The translations under genes and the position numbers were made by a program. The notes beneath the pieces were generated by a model. It was not told where the DNA came from. It did no database searches and saw only the letters and a program-made list of their open reading frames with translations. From Planctomycetota bacterium (GTDB lineage Bacteria; Planctomycetota; SZUA-567), in assembly GCA_031261425.1 (NCBI GenBank), contig JAISJR010000053.1:1-36807 (forward strand): 36,807 nt of DNA, written 5' to 3'. This document shows positions 1 to 8,473 of the stretch, piece after piece. The first letter of the stretch is position 1, and the number at the start of each line of letters is the position of its first letter.

Positions 1-513
1 CATATTGCGGATATCGTCTTGGGCGAGATTGTTTTCCATCGTGTGGATTAACGGGCGGTCGTATTCGTCAACCAACACCACGACCTTGCGCCCCGACTTT
101 TCGGCGGCGCGGCGGATAATGCCCTCAAAGCGCGCGGGCAAAGTGTTTTCATCTTCACCCTTTCCCCATAGCGTTTCTAACCGGCTAATGATAGTGCTCA
201 AATTATCGGCGAGATCTTGGACGCCGGTGTAATTGCCGATATTCAAATCAATGTGGAACACCGGATATTCCGCCCATTCGGTTTCGAGGTCGGCGATTTT
301 TAAGCCGGTGAATAAATCACGCCGCCCCAGAAAATAATACTTGATGGTCGAAATGAGGAGCGACTTTCCGAAGCGGCGCGGACGCCCGAGAAAATACGGC
401 GCGACGCCGCTCGCGAGTTCATAGACGAAGCCGGTTTTATCGGCGTAGGCGCAATTATTTTCGCGCAACTTGGCGAAGTCCTGCACGCCGATCGGCATCT
501 TGCGAACAACCAT
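1..513 (-). CDS. AAA-ATPase_like (PF09820) protein, N-terminal part, runs off the left edge
   Basis: The minus strand is open from position 513 to position 1 and gives 171 residues with no stop. It reads MVVRKMPIGVQDFAKLREN and then ADKTGFVYEL. The Walker A-like motif YFLGRPRRFGKSLL follows at about residues 41-54, and the Walker B-like motif KVVVLVDEYDRPL comes near residue 150. This is the standard opening of the AAA-ATPase_like family, whose members usually carry a PD-(D/E)XK (DUF1703) nuclease domain further on. That second half would lie left of the window and is not seen. The start at 513 is preferred because AAGGAG lies just upstream; an in-frame ATG at 540 is possible but has no such site. 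The family is abundant and often multicopy in gut and PVC bacteria, and its cellular role is not established. Confidence 0.85.
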   Translation of the reverse strand, partial: MVVRKMPIGVQDFAKLRENNCAYADKTGFVYELASGVAPYFLGRPRRFGKSLLISTIKYYFLGRRDLFTGLKIADLETEWAEYPVFHIDLNIGNYTGVQDLADNLSTIISRLETLWGKGEDENTLPARFEGIIRRAAEKSGRKVVVLVDEYDRPLIHTMENNLAQDDIRNM

Positions 514-731
514 TTTTTTTCTCCTTTTCGCGACATTCATTACTCTCCGCGATGATACGAGCCGGCTTAAAAACGCCAAAAATTAAAACTGCGGCGCCTA
601 CCACCGGACGGCGAAACGTTGCCGCGCAATTTTCAGCATCATCGCCAACGGCGCGGGACTCGCGGTCGGCTATTTACAACTATCCAGCGACGGACATATA
701 TTTCCCCGCCGTTCGAGAAAAGGAAAAACCA

Positions 732-830
732 ATGCGTAATCCGAATGTCTTATCCGTGAACGTCAAATGGGCGGCGGTGTGCCTGTTGTTAATTTTGTCG
801 GCGGCGCACGGCGCGGAAAAATACACTTGA
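732..830 (+). CDS. Short putative exported peptide, possibly a gene remnant
   Basis: A 32-residue frame begins MRNPNVLSVNVKWAAVCLLL and ends in AEKYT. It has a hydrophobic core followed by an Ala-His-Gly-Ala stretch that looks like a signal peptidase site. AAGGAA lies seven bases before the ATG. After the proposed cleavage only a few residues remain, so this may be the signal-peptide stub of a decayed gene: reading past the TGA gives only about twelve more codons. Around it, 541-731 and 831-912 show nothing that I can name. Confidence 0.3.
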   Translation: MRNPNVLSVNVKWAAVCLLLILSAAHGAEKYT

Positions 831-912
831 TACTCGACGCGGGCTTGCGCCAACACTTCCGGCTGATGAAAAATCCAACATTTAATTGTTCTTAACTACC
901 CACGGCGCACGG

Positions 913-1911
913 CTACCGCGCAAACCAATCCGCGGCGGGGGTTTTGCCGATGGCGGTGTAGCCGTCGGCGGTGAGTTTGCGCCCTTGCGGCGTTTTGATG
1001 ACCAACCCTTCGCGGATTAAATACGGCTCATAGACGTTTTCCAACGTGTCGTCTTCTTCGCCGATATTCACGGCGAGCGTTTTCAGACCGACCGGCGAGC
1101 CGTTATGACGGCATAAACATTCCAAATAGCGCCGGTCCATTTCGCTCAAACCGTGTTCGTCCACGCCGAGCATTTTCAAGCCGTGCCGCGCCATTTCGCG
1201 ATTGATGAGACCCTCGCCTTTGACTTGCGCCACGTCGCGGACGCGCGCCAGAAAGCGGTTGGCGATGCGCGGCGTGCCGCGACTGCGCCGCGCGAGTTCG
1301 TCCGCGCCGTCGGCGTCGAGCGGTGTTTTCATAATTTCCGCCGACCGCCGCAAAATTTCGCGCAAAAATTCCGGCGGGTAATAATCGAGTCGCTCCTGAA
1401 TGCCGAAGCGCGCGCGAAACGGCGCGGTCAACAAGCCGTCGCGGGTCGTGGCGCCGATGAGCGTGAAGCGCGGCAACGTCAGGTGGACGCTTTTGGCGTA
1501 AAGCCCGCTTTCCATCACCACGTCAATCGCCCAGTCCTCCATCGCCGAATAGAGATATTCCTCGACGACCGCCGACAGCCGGTGAATTTCGTCGATGAAT
1601 AAAATTTCGCCCGGTTTGAGCGCGGTCAACAAGCCGGCGAGGTCGGCGGGACGCTCCAGCGCCGGACCGGAGGTTACGCGCATTTCCGCGCCCATTTCGG
1701 CGCTGATGATGCCGGCGAGCGTGGTTTTGCCGAGTCCGGGCGGACCGGAAAATAAGATGTGGTCGAGCGGCTCGCTCCGCTGTTGGGCGGCGGCGATGTA
1801 GATTTGCAAGTTTTCTTTGATGGACGCCTGCCCCGGAAAATCGGCGAACGATTTCGGGCGCAAACGATTCTCAAAAACCAGGTCGGGATTGGCGGTCGAA
1901 AAGGGTTCCAT
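913..1911 (-). CDS. ruvB: Holliday junction branch migration ATPase RuvB
   Basis: RuvB is the AAA+ motor that, with RuvA, drives branch migration of Holliday junctions during recombination and repair. The 332-residue product has Walker A GPPGLGKTT (about 56-64), Walker B LFIDEIHRL (about 104-112), sensor 1 GATTR (153-157) and the arginine-finger region LTAPFRARFG (161-170). A C-terminal winged-helix part follows, ending with the RuvB-typical TPQGRKLT. Length and motif order are normal. The ATG at 1911 has no obvious Shine-Dalgarno site, but it fits the short N-terminus that precedes the RPKSF box. No ruvA or ruvC is adjacent; ruvB stands alone between repeat-rich spacers, and the next gene (queA, divergent) is a frequent ruv neighbour in other bacteria. 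Confidence 0.97.
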   Translation of the reverse strand: MEPFSTANPDLVFENRLRPKSFADFPGQASIKENLQIYIAAAQQRSEPLDHILFSGPPGLGKTTLAGIISAEMGAEMRVTSGPALERPADLAGLLTALKPGEILFIDEIHRLSAVVEEYLYSAMEDWAIDVVMESGLYAKSVHLTLPRFTLIGATTRDGLLTAPFRARFGIQERLDYYPPEFLREILRRSAEIMKTPLDADGADELARRSRGTPRIANRFLARVRDVAQVKGEGLINREMARHGLKMLGVDEHGLSEMDRRYLECLCRHNGSPVGLKTLAVNIGEEDDTLENVYEPYLIREGLVIKTPQGRKLTADGYTAIGKTPAADWFAR

Positions 1912-1962
1912 TATGATGGCTCGCGGGAGGATTCTTTTTGACTTATCTAATTGCCTAAATCT

Positions 1963-2080
1963 AAATTAAAAATTAGAAATTAAAAATTAAAAATTGAGGA
2001 GTAATTATCAAAATTACGCGGAGCGAATTTGAAAATCAAACTCCACAATTTTTAATTTGTAATTTGTAATTTTTAATTGA
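1963..2080. repeat. Palindromic element, attaaca/attaaaa arms (family A, copy 1)
   Basis: The left arm is a run of aattaaaa-like words. A core begins GAGGAGTAATTATC and contains CGCGGAGCG before AACTCC, and the right arm is the complement (tttttaatttgtaattt). It lies in the divergent ruvB-queA spacer, so it overlaps whatever promoters these genes use. Confidence 0.75.
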
Positions 2081-2120
2081 TTCCGACTTTACCTTTCGTC
2101 CGCCAATCTCAAAAACAAAA

Positions 2121-3194
2121 ATGTCCGCCGCCGATTTTTCCCTTGCCGCTTACGATTTCGCGTTGCCGCCGGAACTGATTGCCCAGTTTCCGGCGGAGCG
2201 CCGCGACGCTTCGCGGCTGATGGTTTTGCGCGACGGGAAAATCGCCCATTCTTCTTTTGACCGCTTGCCGGAATTTTTGCGCGCGGGCGATTTGTTGGTT
2301 CGCAACAACACGCGGGTCATTCCGGCGCGGCTTTACGGCGAGCGCGCGAGCGGCGGCAAAGTGGAAATTTTACTCGTCCGTCCGTCCGACCAATTCCCCG
2401 ACCGCGTCGCGTGGCGGTGTTTGGCGAAGCCGTTAAAAAATTTACGGCGCGGCGAGGAAATCGTGTTCGCCGGCGGCGCGTTGCGCGGCACATTGAGCGA
2501 AAAAAACGAGGGACAAGCCGTTTTTATTTTTGCGGCGCCGACGACCGCCGAATTTTTGGCGACGGTTAATCGCGTCGGCGCGTTGCCGTTGCCGCCGTAT
2601 ATCGCCCGCGCCGAACAGCCGCTCGACCGCGAGCGTTATCAAACCGTGTATGCGCGGGTGCCGGGCGCCGTCGCGGCGCCGACGGCGGGTTTGCATTTCA
2701 CCGAAGCCGTCTGGCAAGAACTGTCCGCGCGGGGCGTCGAAGTCGCCGACGTTACCTTGCACGTCGGACCCGGCACGTTCAAGCCGATTGCCGTCGATGA
2801 CCTGCGTCAACACGCGATGGACGCCGAGTATTACGATATTCCCGCGACGACGGCGGACGCGCTCAGCCGCGCGTGGCGCGACGGGCGGCGGATTATCGCC
2901 GTCGGCACAACATCGGCGCGGACGCTTGAAAGCGCGGCGGTCGCCGCCGAGAAAACCGTGCCGACGGGCGGCGGGTGGACGCGATTGTTCATCGCGCCGG
3001 GTTATCAATGGAAAATCGCGAACGGCTTGCTGACGAATTTTCACCTGCCGAAATCAAGTTTGTTGACGCTGGTCTCGGCGCTGTGCGGACGGGAGCGCCT
3101 CCTCGCGGCTTACGCCGAAGCCGTCGCGCAACGCTACCGTTTTTATTCGTATGGCGACGCGACGCTGTTGTGGCGGGGAGGAGTGAGAGATTAG
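2121..3194 (+). CDS. queA: S-adenosylmethionine:tRNA ribosyltransferase-isomerase QueA
   Basis: QueA transfers and isomerises the ribosyl part of S-adenosylmethionine onto preQ1 in tRNA, giving epoxyqueuosine at wobble position 34. The 357 residues match the family's usual length (about 340-360). They contain the N-terminal YDFALPPELIAQFP, the RRDASRLMVL box, the VGPGTFKP stretch and the PTAGLHFTE signature, and end in the family's RFYSYGDA stretch. The ATG at 2121 follows an A-rich stretch without a clear Shine-Dalgarno site. The stop codon at 3192-3194 lies at the very edge of a gagttta-type repeat element. Other queuosine genes are not present in the window. Confidence 0.97.
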   Translation: MSAADFSLAAYDFALPPELIAQFPAERRDASRLMVLRDGKIAHSSFDRLPEFLRAGDLLVRNNTRVIPARLYGERASGGKVEILLVRPSDQFPDRVAWRCLAKPLKNLRRGEEIVFAGGALRGTLSEKNEGQAVFIFAAPTTAEFLATVNRVGALPLPPYIARAEQPLDRERYQTVYARVPGAVAAPTAGLHFTEAVWQELSARGVEVADVTLHVGPGTFKPIAVDDLRQHAMDAEYYDIPATTADALSRAWRDGRRIIAVGTTSARTLESAAVAAEKTVPTGGGWTRLFIAPGYQWKIANGLLTNFHLPKSSLLTLVSALCGRERLLAAYAEAVAQRYRFYSYGDATLLWRGGVRD

Positions 3195-3327
3195 AGTTAA
3201 GAGATTAGAGTTTAGAGTTTAGAGTTGAGAAACGGAGTTATCTTGAAAATGCGCGAAGCGCAACCTCTGCTCAACTCTCAACTCTTAACTCTCAACTCTT
3301 TTCTTAACTCTCAACTCTTTCTCTTAC
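3191..3327. repeat. Palindromic element, gagttta arms (family B, copy 1)
   Basis: The left arm carries gagttaagagattagagttt-like words with a 7-bp period. The core reads CGGAGTTATCTTGAAAATGC and then GCGAAGCGCAACC, and a long right arm repeats aactctc/aactctt. It fills the whole gap between the convergent queA stop and the stop of the sensor gene at 3327. The core matches the cores of family A elements even though the arms differ. Confidence 0.8.
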
Positions 3328-5405
3328 TAAACTCGCCGCAACGCCATCAGCGCGACATCGGCGTAGGTTTGCGGGGCGGCGGCGAAAGCGGTTTTCGCGG
3401 CGGCGGCGCAGTCCCGCGCCGTTACCGCGTTCAGCGCCGCCAATAATTTTTCTGGCGGCGCGACCGTGCCGCCCGCGACCGCGTTGCTTGCAACCGCGTT
3501 GCTTGCAACTGCGTTGCTTGCAACTGCGTTGCCGCGCGGGTCGGCGGCGTAAAAGAGCAACATATCGTCCCGCGCCAATTTCACCGACCGCGCCCGATAC
3601 CGCGCGCGGTTGACCACGCCTAACGCGAGGTCGGCGGATTCGGCAATCCACGCCGGTTTGCCTTGCCGCCGCCACGCCGGCGGCGGATTGCCGGCGTTGA
3701 CATACGTGAAAGTTCCCGTCTCGCTATCGAAAACCCCCGCCAGCGCCGTTACCGGCATTGCCGCGTCATTGTGTTCGCACAACTGTTGGTTGGCGACGGC
3801 GAAGACCTCGGCGAGCGGCAGCCGCGCCGCGACGTAATTGTGCAAAAGCGTTTTCGCGATAATCATCAACAACGCCGCCGGCGCGCCGGCGCCCGCTACC
3901 GCGGCGGTCAGCACAAACAGCCGGTCGCCGTCCAAGGCGTAAAAGTCGTAAAAGCACGCGCCGGATTGTTGCCGCAGGTCGAGGTCGAGGTCAACGCCGC
4001 GATGCGAAAATTCGACGGCGGAAAAATTCGGCGAGACGCCGGCGCGGATTTTTTCGGCGGCGGCTAATTCCGCGCCGAGGCGCTCTTTTTCGGCGGCGCC
4101 GCGGTGAATGCCGACGAGCATTCGCGAAAACGCCGCCGTCAGCGCCGCGATTTCGGCGCCGGTCGGCGCGGTCAATTGATGGGAAAAATCGCCGCCGGCA
4201 ATCAGACCGGCGTCGGCGGTCAACGCGCCGAGCGGCGCGGTCAGCGCGTTCGCCAATTTGACGCCGACGTAGCCGGTGGCGACGCCGACCACGCCGACCA
4301 TCCCCAACGCGGCGACGAGGGTGAAAGTCAACAGCCGGTCGGCGTAATTGATTTCCTGCGTTTCCAGTTCCGCCGTTTCGCGGTCGAATTTTTTCATCGG
4401 CGCGTTAATCGTGCTTACCGGCACGAACATTCCCAATTGCCACGGGAAATTGGGCAACGGACAAACGGTGAGCAAAACTTGTTCGTCCGGCGTCGAGTGT
4501 AAAGTCGGGACGGCGGCGGTCGGCGCGTCGGCGAGCGCGGCGCGAATTTGCGGCAGTAAGTCGCGGTCTTCCTCGTGGTCGAAAATAATTTGCCGGTCTT
4601 CGCCGATGAAAAAAATATGCCAGTCGGGATGGAGGTTGTGCACGTCGGTCAGGTCGTCGATTTCCGTGTCGAGCAACACACTGCAAAAAACGACGCCGCA
4701 AAAACGGCGCGGTTGCGCCGACAAATCGTAAAACGGCATGACGCAATCGATAACGTCGCCCAAACCCTGCGAGGTGGAAAAAATCGGCGTCCACGTTAAA
4801 TCGTCTTTGGCGCGCGCGGTCAGATACCACGGGCGCGGACGCGGGTCGTAATCGCCGCTTTTTAACGCCGCCGCCGGCATCGCGCTATGGGCGAAGATAG
4901 AAAAACCGCCGGCGCCGCCGATGCCGCACAGGCGGATGTTGCCGCGGCGAACGGCGTCTTGCAACAACTCGGCGCAGTTTGCCGCGAGTTCCATTTCGCG
5001 GCGCGCCGTTTCGCGGTCGGCGGTCGGCGCGAGGCGACCGTAAGGGACCGACGTGCCGACATTTTCCGCCAGCGGCGGCGCGACGGGGCGGGAGAGATAG
5101 AGTTCGGGATGCGTGAACAGTTGCGTGGCGTAAGCGGCGATTTGTCGGGTTTGCTCTTGCACGCGGCGAAATTTCTCGCCGAGTTCCCAGGCGTTGCTTT
5201 GCGTCAGCGCCAGCAGTTGCTCGCGTTGTTGCGCGACGATGGCGTCGCGCGTGTCGGTCGCCGCCATCTCGCGCAATTGCGAGTTGTGGACGATAAGCAC
5301 GCGCCGCATATCGAGCAAGCCGAGAACGCCGGCGCCGCCGAGCAACAGCACCACGCCTAACGACACCGTCAACGTCGCGCGCAAAACTTTATCGCGAACT
5401 TTCAT
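3327..5405 (-). CDS. Membrane sensor with dCache-like, HAMP and degenerate SpoIIE/PP2C domains
   Basis: The 692 residues show an N-terminal membrane helix (about 11-31), an extracytoplasmic region of about 320 residues with dCache-like blocks (PWYLTARAKDDLTWTPIFS, 192-210), a second helix (about 358-383), a HAMP linker (384-435) and a SpoIIE-type PP2C domain (about 460-692). The layout is that of sensor phosphatases controlling anti-sigma antagonists. The metal-binding positions are missing: the usual GGDfYD is SGACFYD (481-487), GDVSGKG is AAVAGAG (501-507), and the TDG box is AAD (620-622). Only the last Asp (682) remains. The protein is probably a pseudophosphatase or binding module. An in-frame 15-bp repeat gives four NAVAS-like units (626-644) just after the lost TDG box. 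No Shine-Dalgarno site precedes the ATG at 5405. Confidence 0.85.
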   Translation of the reverse strand: MKVRDKVLRATLTVSLGVVLLLGGAGVLGLLDMRRVLIVHNSQLREMAATDTRDAIVAQQREQLLALTQSNAWELGEKFRRVQEQTRQIAAYATQLFTHPELYLSRPVAPPLAENVGTSVPYGRLAPTADRETARREMELAANCAELLQDAVRRGNIRLCGIGGAGGFSIFAHSAMPAAALKSGDYDPRPRPWYLTARAKDDLTWTPIFSTSQGLGDVIDCVMPFYDLSAQPRRFCGVVFCSVLLDTEIDDLTDVHNLHPDWHIFFIGEDRQIIFDHEEDRDLLPQIRAALADAPTAAVPTLHSTPDEQVLLTVCPLPNFPWQLGMFVPVSTINAPMKKFDRETAELETQEINYADRLLTFTLVAALGMVGVVGVATGYVGVKLANALTAPLGALTADAGLIAGGDFSHQLTAPTGAEIAALTAAFSRMLVGIHRGAAEKERLGAELAAAEKIRAGVSPNFSAVEFSHRGVDLDLDLRQQSGACFYDFYALDGDRLFVLTAAVAGAGAPAALLMIIAKTLLHNYVAARLPLAEVFAVANQQLCEHNDAAMPVTALAGVFDSETGTFTYVNAGNPPPAWRRQGKPAWIAESADLALGVVNRARYRARSVKLARDDMLLFYAADPRGNAVASNAVASNAVASNAVAGGTVAPPEKLLAALNAVTARDCAAAAKTAFAAAPQTYADVALMALRRV
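3481..3530. repeat. In-frame 15-bp tandem repeat inside the sensor gene
   Basis: Three full copies and one partial copy of GCGTTGCTTGCAAC(C/T) encode repeated NAVAS pentapeptides on the minus strand. The unit length keeps the frame open, so copy-number change would lengthen or shorten the linker without breaking the gene. Confidence 0.9.
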
Positions 5406-5472
5406 ATTTTAACCGATGTTACGCGCGCCCAAAAATCGCAACCGACTTGACATTGGTAATTGCGCCAACGGT

Positions 5473-5865
5473 TCAAGACGCCTCTTCCAACGAATACAAA
5501 TCTTCGATGTCGCCGAGCGGGAACAGGCGCATTAAGACGCGGCGGATTTCGCGCAGGGCGCGGGCGCTCAACGTGCCGGTGCATTTTTCGATGACAATCG
5601 CGTCGTCGTCGATGTAGCCGCGCATATTCAACATCAACCCCAACGCCACGCTGACGCTACCGTGATATTCGTCCTGCCATTTAACGTCGCTAGCGCACCG
5701 CCGCCGCACCAATTCGTTGACCACGATTTTTTTGGCGAAATCGCGGTCGGTGTGGTGATACCACACCAGCGCCGGCTCGTCGGCGAAATCGCCGTCGTCC
5801 GCCCGCGCCGCAACCGGCGCGACGGCGAACCAGAACAGCAAAATGAACCAAAAATAATTCTTCAT
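5473..5865 (-). CDS. Small exported protein of unknown function
   Basis: A 130-residue frame starts MKNYFWFILLFWFAVAPVAA and continues RADDGDFADEP, a clear Sec signal peptide cleaved near residue 22. The mature part is about 108 residues, acidic at its C-terminus (GDIEDLYSLEEAS), with two cysteines (in RRRCASD and EKCTGT) that could form a disulfide. A central hydrophobic segment (VSVALGLMLNMRGYID) is amphipathic rather than a membrane span. I do not recognise the family. It lies just upstream of the sensor gene on the same strand with about 67 bp between them, so the two may be co-transcribed. No good Shine-Dalgarno site is seen. Confidence 0.7.
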   Translation of the reverse strand: MKNYFWFILLFWFAVAPVAARADDGDFADEPALVWYHHTDRDFAKKIVVNELVRRRCASDVKWQDEYHGSVSVALGLMLNMRGYIDDDAIVIEKCTGTLSARALREIRRVLMRLFPLGDIEDLYSLEEAS

Positions 5866-5963
5866 ATTTTCGCGGGCGAAAGCGGTTGCCGGACAACGCG
5901 GAAACGAATAATAGCGTCTTGCTTACGGCTCGGCAAGCGCGAGCCGCAAAAATTAGGAAACAA

Positions 5964-6839
5964 ATGGACACTTGGTTTTTGCCGACGTTGCTCTCGTCCG
6001 TCATTTTGGGCTTTTACATTTTGACCGGCAAACCGGCGATGCGGGGCAACGCGATTGCGCCGGCAATTTTTTTGTCGTCGCTGTGCGGGACGCTTTTTTA
6101 CGTCGCGGTCGGCGCGGCGCGCGGCGCGTTGCTCGCCAATTTCGCCATCGACGCGGCGACGTGGGGGTTGATTTTCGGCAAGTCGGCGATTGTCGCGGCG
6201 AGTTTTTACGGCGTCTATTACGGTTTGCGCGAACTGCCGCTGTCGCTTGCCGCGCCGTTGCGCGCCGCCTCGCCCCTGCTGACTTTTTTCGCCGCCGTGC
6301 TGTTATACGGCGAAATTCCGACGTGGGGACAAGCCGCTGCCGCCGCGATAATGCTGGGCGGTTACGGCTGGTTTTCGGTTATCGGCGAAAAAGAAGGCAT
6401 TTCCTTCGCCGCGCACCGCGGCATCCATTATTTAATTTTCGGCACGATTTTGGGCGCGGCGGCTTCGCTCTACGACAAATATCTCTTCGGCGTGGCGCGC
6501 GTGCCGTTCGACCTCGGTCAATTCTGGTTTATGGTAAATATGACCGTCATTCTCGGCGCGGGGTGGTTAGTCGCGCGCGGGAGACGCCCGCAAATTTGGC
6601 ATTGGCGCTGGGCGATGCCGTTAAACGGCGTTCTGCTCGTCGCCGCCGACACGATTTATTTTTACGCGCTCACGTTGCCGGAGACGCCGATTTCGCTGGT
6701 CTCGGTCTTGCGCCGGAGTAGCGTGATTGTAACTTTCGCCGCCGGCGCCTATTTCTACCGCGACCGGCACATTTTCGTGAAAAGCGCGGCGTTAGCCGTG
6801 GTCTTGGTCGGCATCGCGCTGTTGGCGTGGTGCCATTAG
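5964..6839 (+). CDS. EamA/DMT-family membrane transporter
   Basis: The 291-residue product has about ten hydrophobic helices in two similar halves, the plan of EamA-type drug/metabolite exporters. Helix pairs include FLPTLLSSVILGFYILTG at the start and HIFVKSAALAVVLVGIALLA at the end. The family-typical SLAAPLRAASPLLTFFAAVL lies in the first half and TPISLVSVLRRSSVIVTF at the matching place in the second. The start at 5964 (MDTWFLP) is chosen because TAGGAAA precedes it; the frame is open further upstream, but that stretch is hydrophilic and has only a TTG start. The substrate cannot be read from sequence. The gene is divergent from the exported protein gene at 5865. Confidence 0.9.
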   Translation: MDTWFLPTLLSSVILGFYILTGKPAMRGNAIAPAIFLSSLCGTLFYVAVGAARGALLANFAIDAATWGLIFGKSAIVAASFYGVYYGLRELPLSLAAPLRAASPLLTFFAAVLLYGEIPTWGQAAAAAIMLGGYGWFSVIGEKEGISFAAHRGIHYLIFGTILGAAASLYDKYLFGVARVPFDLGQFWFMVNMTVILGAGWLVARGRRPQIWHWRWAMPLNGVLLVAADTIYFYALTLPETPISLVSVLRRSSVIVTFAAGAYFYRDRHIFVKSAALAVVLVGIALLAWCH

Positions 6840-6875
6840 AGAGCGATTAAGAATTACGAATGGCGAAAAGGCGTT

Positions 6876-8285
6876 TTACGCCAAATAATTCTCGATTTGG
6901 TTGGCGACGATGACGCCGTAATTCGCCGCGCCGAGCCAGCCGCTCATGATGATGGCGCAACTGCCGGTGTGATACATTCCGGGGATAAATTTGGGCAAGC
7001 CCTCGCTGACTTTCAGCCCCTCGAACTTCGTCCCGAACGACGCGCCGCCGAGATGTCCGGTGTAGCGCCGGAACGTGCGCGGCGTCGCCACCTCCAAATG
7101 GTCGATAATATGCTCGATATTCGGCACATATTTTTGCAGATGCTTGACGGCGTCGGCGGTGTAGGCGGCTTTCAATTCGTAGTATTCGTCGTCGTTCAAA
7201 TTCGCCCAATCGCCGAATTTCGCGTTCATCGACGCGACGACGGCGTAGCGGTCGTGTCCGGGGCGCGTGCTCGGATAATAAACCGAATACGTCCGGCTGG
7301 TCGGCGGCAACGCCGCGAGCGCCGCGGAATTAAATTCGGGATAGGTCGAAGTGAACAGCAAATCGCCGATGGCGGGGAGAACCTCGCCTTTTTTGATGCC
7401 GATATAAACCTGCACCGACGATGGCGAAATCCGCGTCGCCATCGTCAAGTCCGCCAACTCCGCCGGAATGTTTTCCTTGCCGAGCATCTCCATCACCGTG
7501 CGCGGCAAACTCGCGTTCGACAACACGGCGCGGGCGGCAATCGTCCGCTCGCCGCCGCTCGCGTCAACGACGACGCCGGAGGCGCGTCCGTCCGTCAGCG
7601 TGATTTTTTTCACCGGTGCGCGGACGGCGATGTCCACGCCGTTTTTTTCGAGTTCCGCCGTCAGCATTGCAATAAACAAATCCGTGCCGCCGCGAAAAGT
7701 ATAGACGCCTTTATTCATAAAATTCGCGAAGACGATGCCGTAGGTTATCGCCGGTTCGTCGAGCGTCGAACCGTTGGCGTAGGCAATCGGCTCCATTAGA
7801 AACCGCCAGACCTCGAGCCGGTCGGGGAAAAATTGTTGAAACATTTCCCGCGTGGTTTGCGTTTGGTCGTCGTAAAAATTCATCGCCCGCAAGGCGGCGA
7901 AAAATTTCTCCACCGTCGCCGGCGCGACGTGAAAATAATTAACCAATTTGTCGGTGAAGTCCGCCGTGTCGAACGTCGTGGTCAGCGCGAATTGCGGATT
8001 GTCAAAGACGATATTTTTCAACTGCACGATGCGGTCGGCGATGTCCGCGCTCCAATACTTGCGGCAGGTCTTGACCATGCCGAACGGAAAGCCGTGCAAC
8101 GACACGTCGAAAATATGCTCGCCGCGCTTGAAATACGCGGCAAGTCCGCCGAGCATAAAATGTTGTTCGAGCAACAACACTTTGCGCCCGAAACGCGCCA
8201 GACGGTTAGCGGCGGTCATCCCGCCGAGACCGGCGCCGATAACAATCACGTCGTAAGCGGAAGCAAGGTCGGATAGGGGTTTCAT
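6876..8285 (-). CDS. Phytoene desaturase/CrtI-like FAD-dependent oxidoreductase
   Basis: The 469-residue flavoprotein opens with a dinucleotide-binding motif (VIVIGAGLGGMTAANRLA, about 13-30) and an acidic residue at the end of the second strand (LLLEQ, E40). The amine-oxidase/CrtI hallmark LGGLAAYFKRGEHIFDVSLH follows. Near the C-terminus it has the FAD-closing stretch GMYHTGSCAIIMSGWLGAAN. This pattern fits the CrtI/carotene isomerase/retinol saturase group, which desaturates, saturates or isomerises polyenes using FAD. No carotenoid synthesis gene (crtB, crtE) is nearby, so the substrate is open. AAGGTAG lies upstream of the ATG at 8285. The neighbour on the other strand is the DUF2225 gene; the spacer 8286-8473 probably holds divergent promoters. 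Confidence 0.88.
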   Translation of the reverse strand: MKPLSDLASAYDVIVIGAGLGGMTAANRLARFGRKVLLLEQHFMLGGLAAYFKRGEHIFDVSLHGFPFGMVKTCRKYWSADIADRIVQLKNIVFDNPQFALTTTFDTADFTDKLVNYFHVAPATVEKFFAALRAMNFYDDQTQTTREMFQQFFPDRLEVWRFLMEPIAYANGSTLDEPAITYGIVFANFMNKGVYTFRGGTDLFIAMLTAELEKNGVDIAVRAPVKKITLTDGRASGVVVDASGGERTIAARAVLSNASLPRTVMEMLGKENIPAELADLTMATRISPSSVQVYIGIKKGEVLPAIGDLLFTSTYPEFNSAALAALPPTSRTYSVYYPSTRPGHDRYAVVASMNAKFGDWANLNDDEYYELKAAYTADAVKHLQKYVPNIEHIIDHLEVATPRTFRRYTGHLGGASFGTKFEGLKVSEGLPKFIPGMYHTGSCAIIMSGWLGAANYGVIVANQIENYLA

Positions 8286-8473
8286 CGGGCTACCTTACAA
8301 TTATCAGGGATAAAAAATTCATCCGCGAATTTTCACGCGGGCGACCGGCGGAATAATTATCAAAACGACGCTTCGTGAAAGGGCGCGGCGGTTAAATCTC
8401 CTGAAATTCAAGGTAATCGGCGGATAATGCCGATAAAGGGGCGAAATCCTTTTCCCCTCGCCTTGGTTTATTT

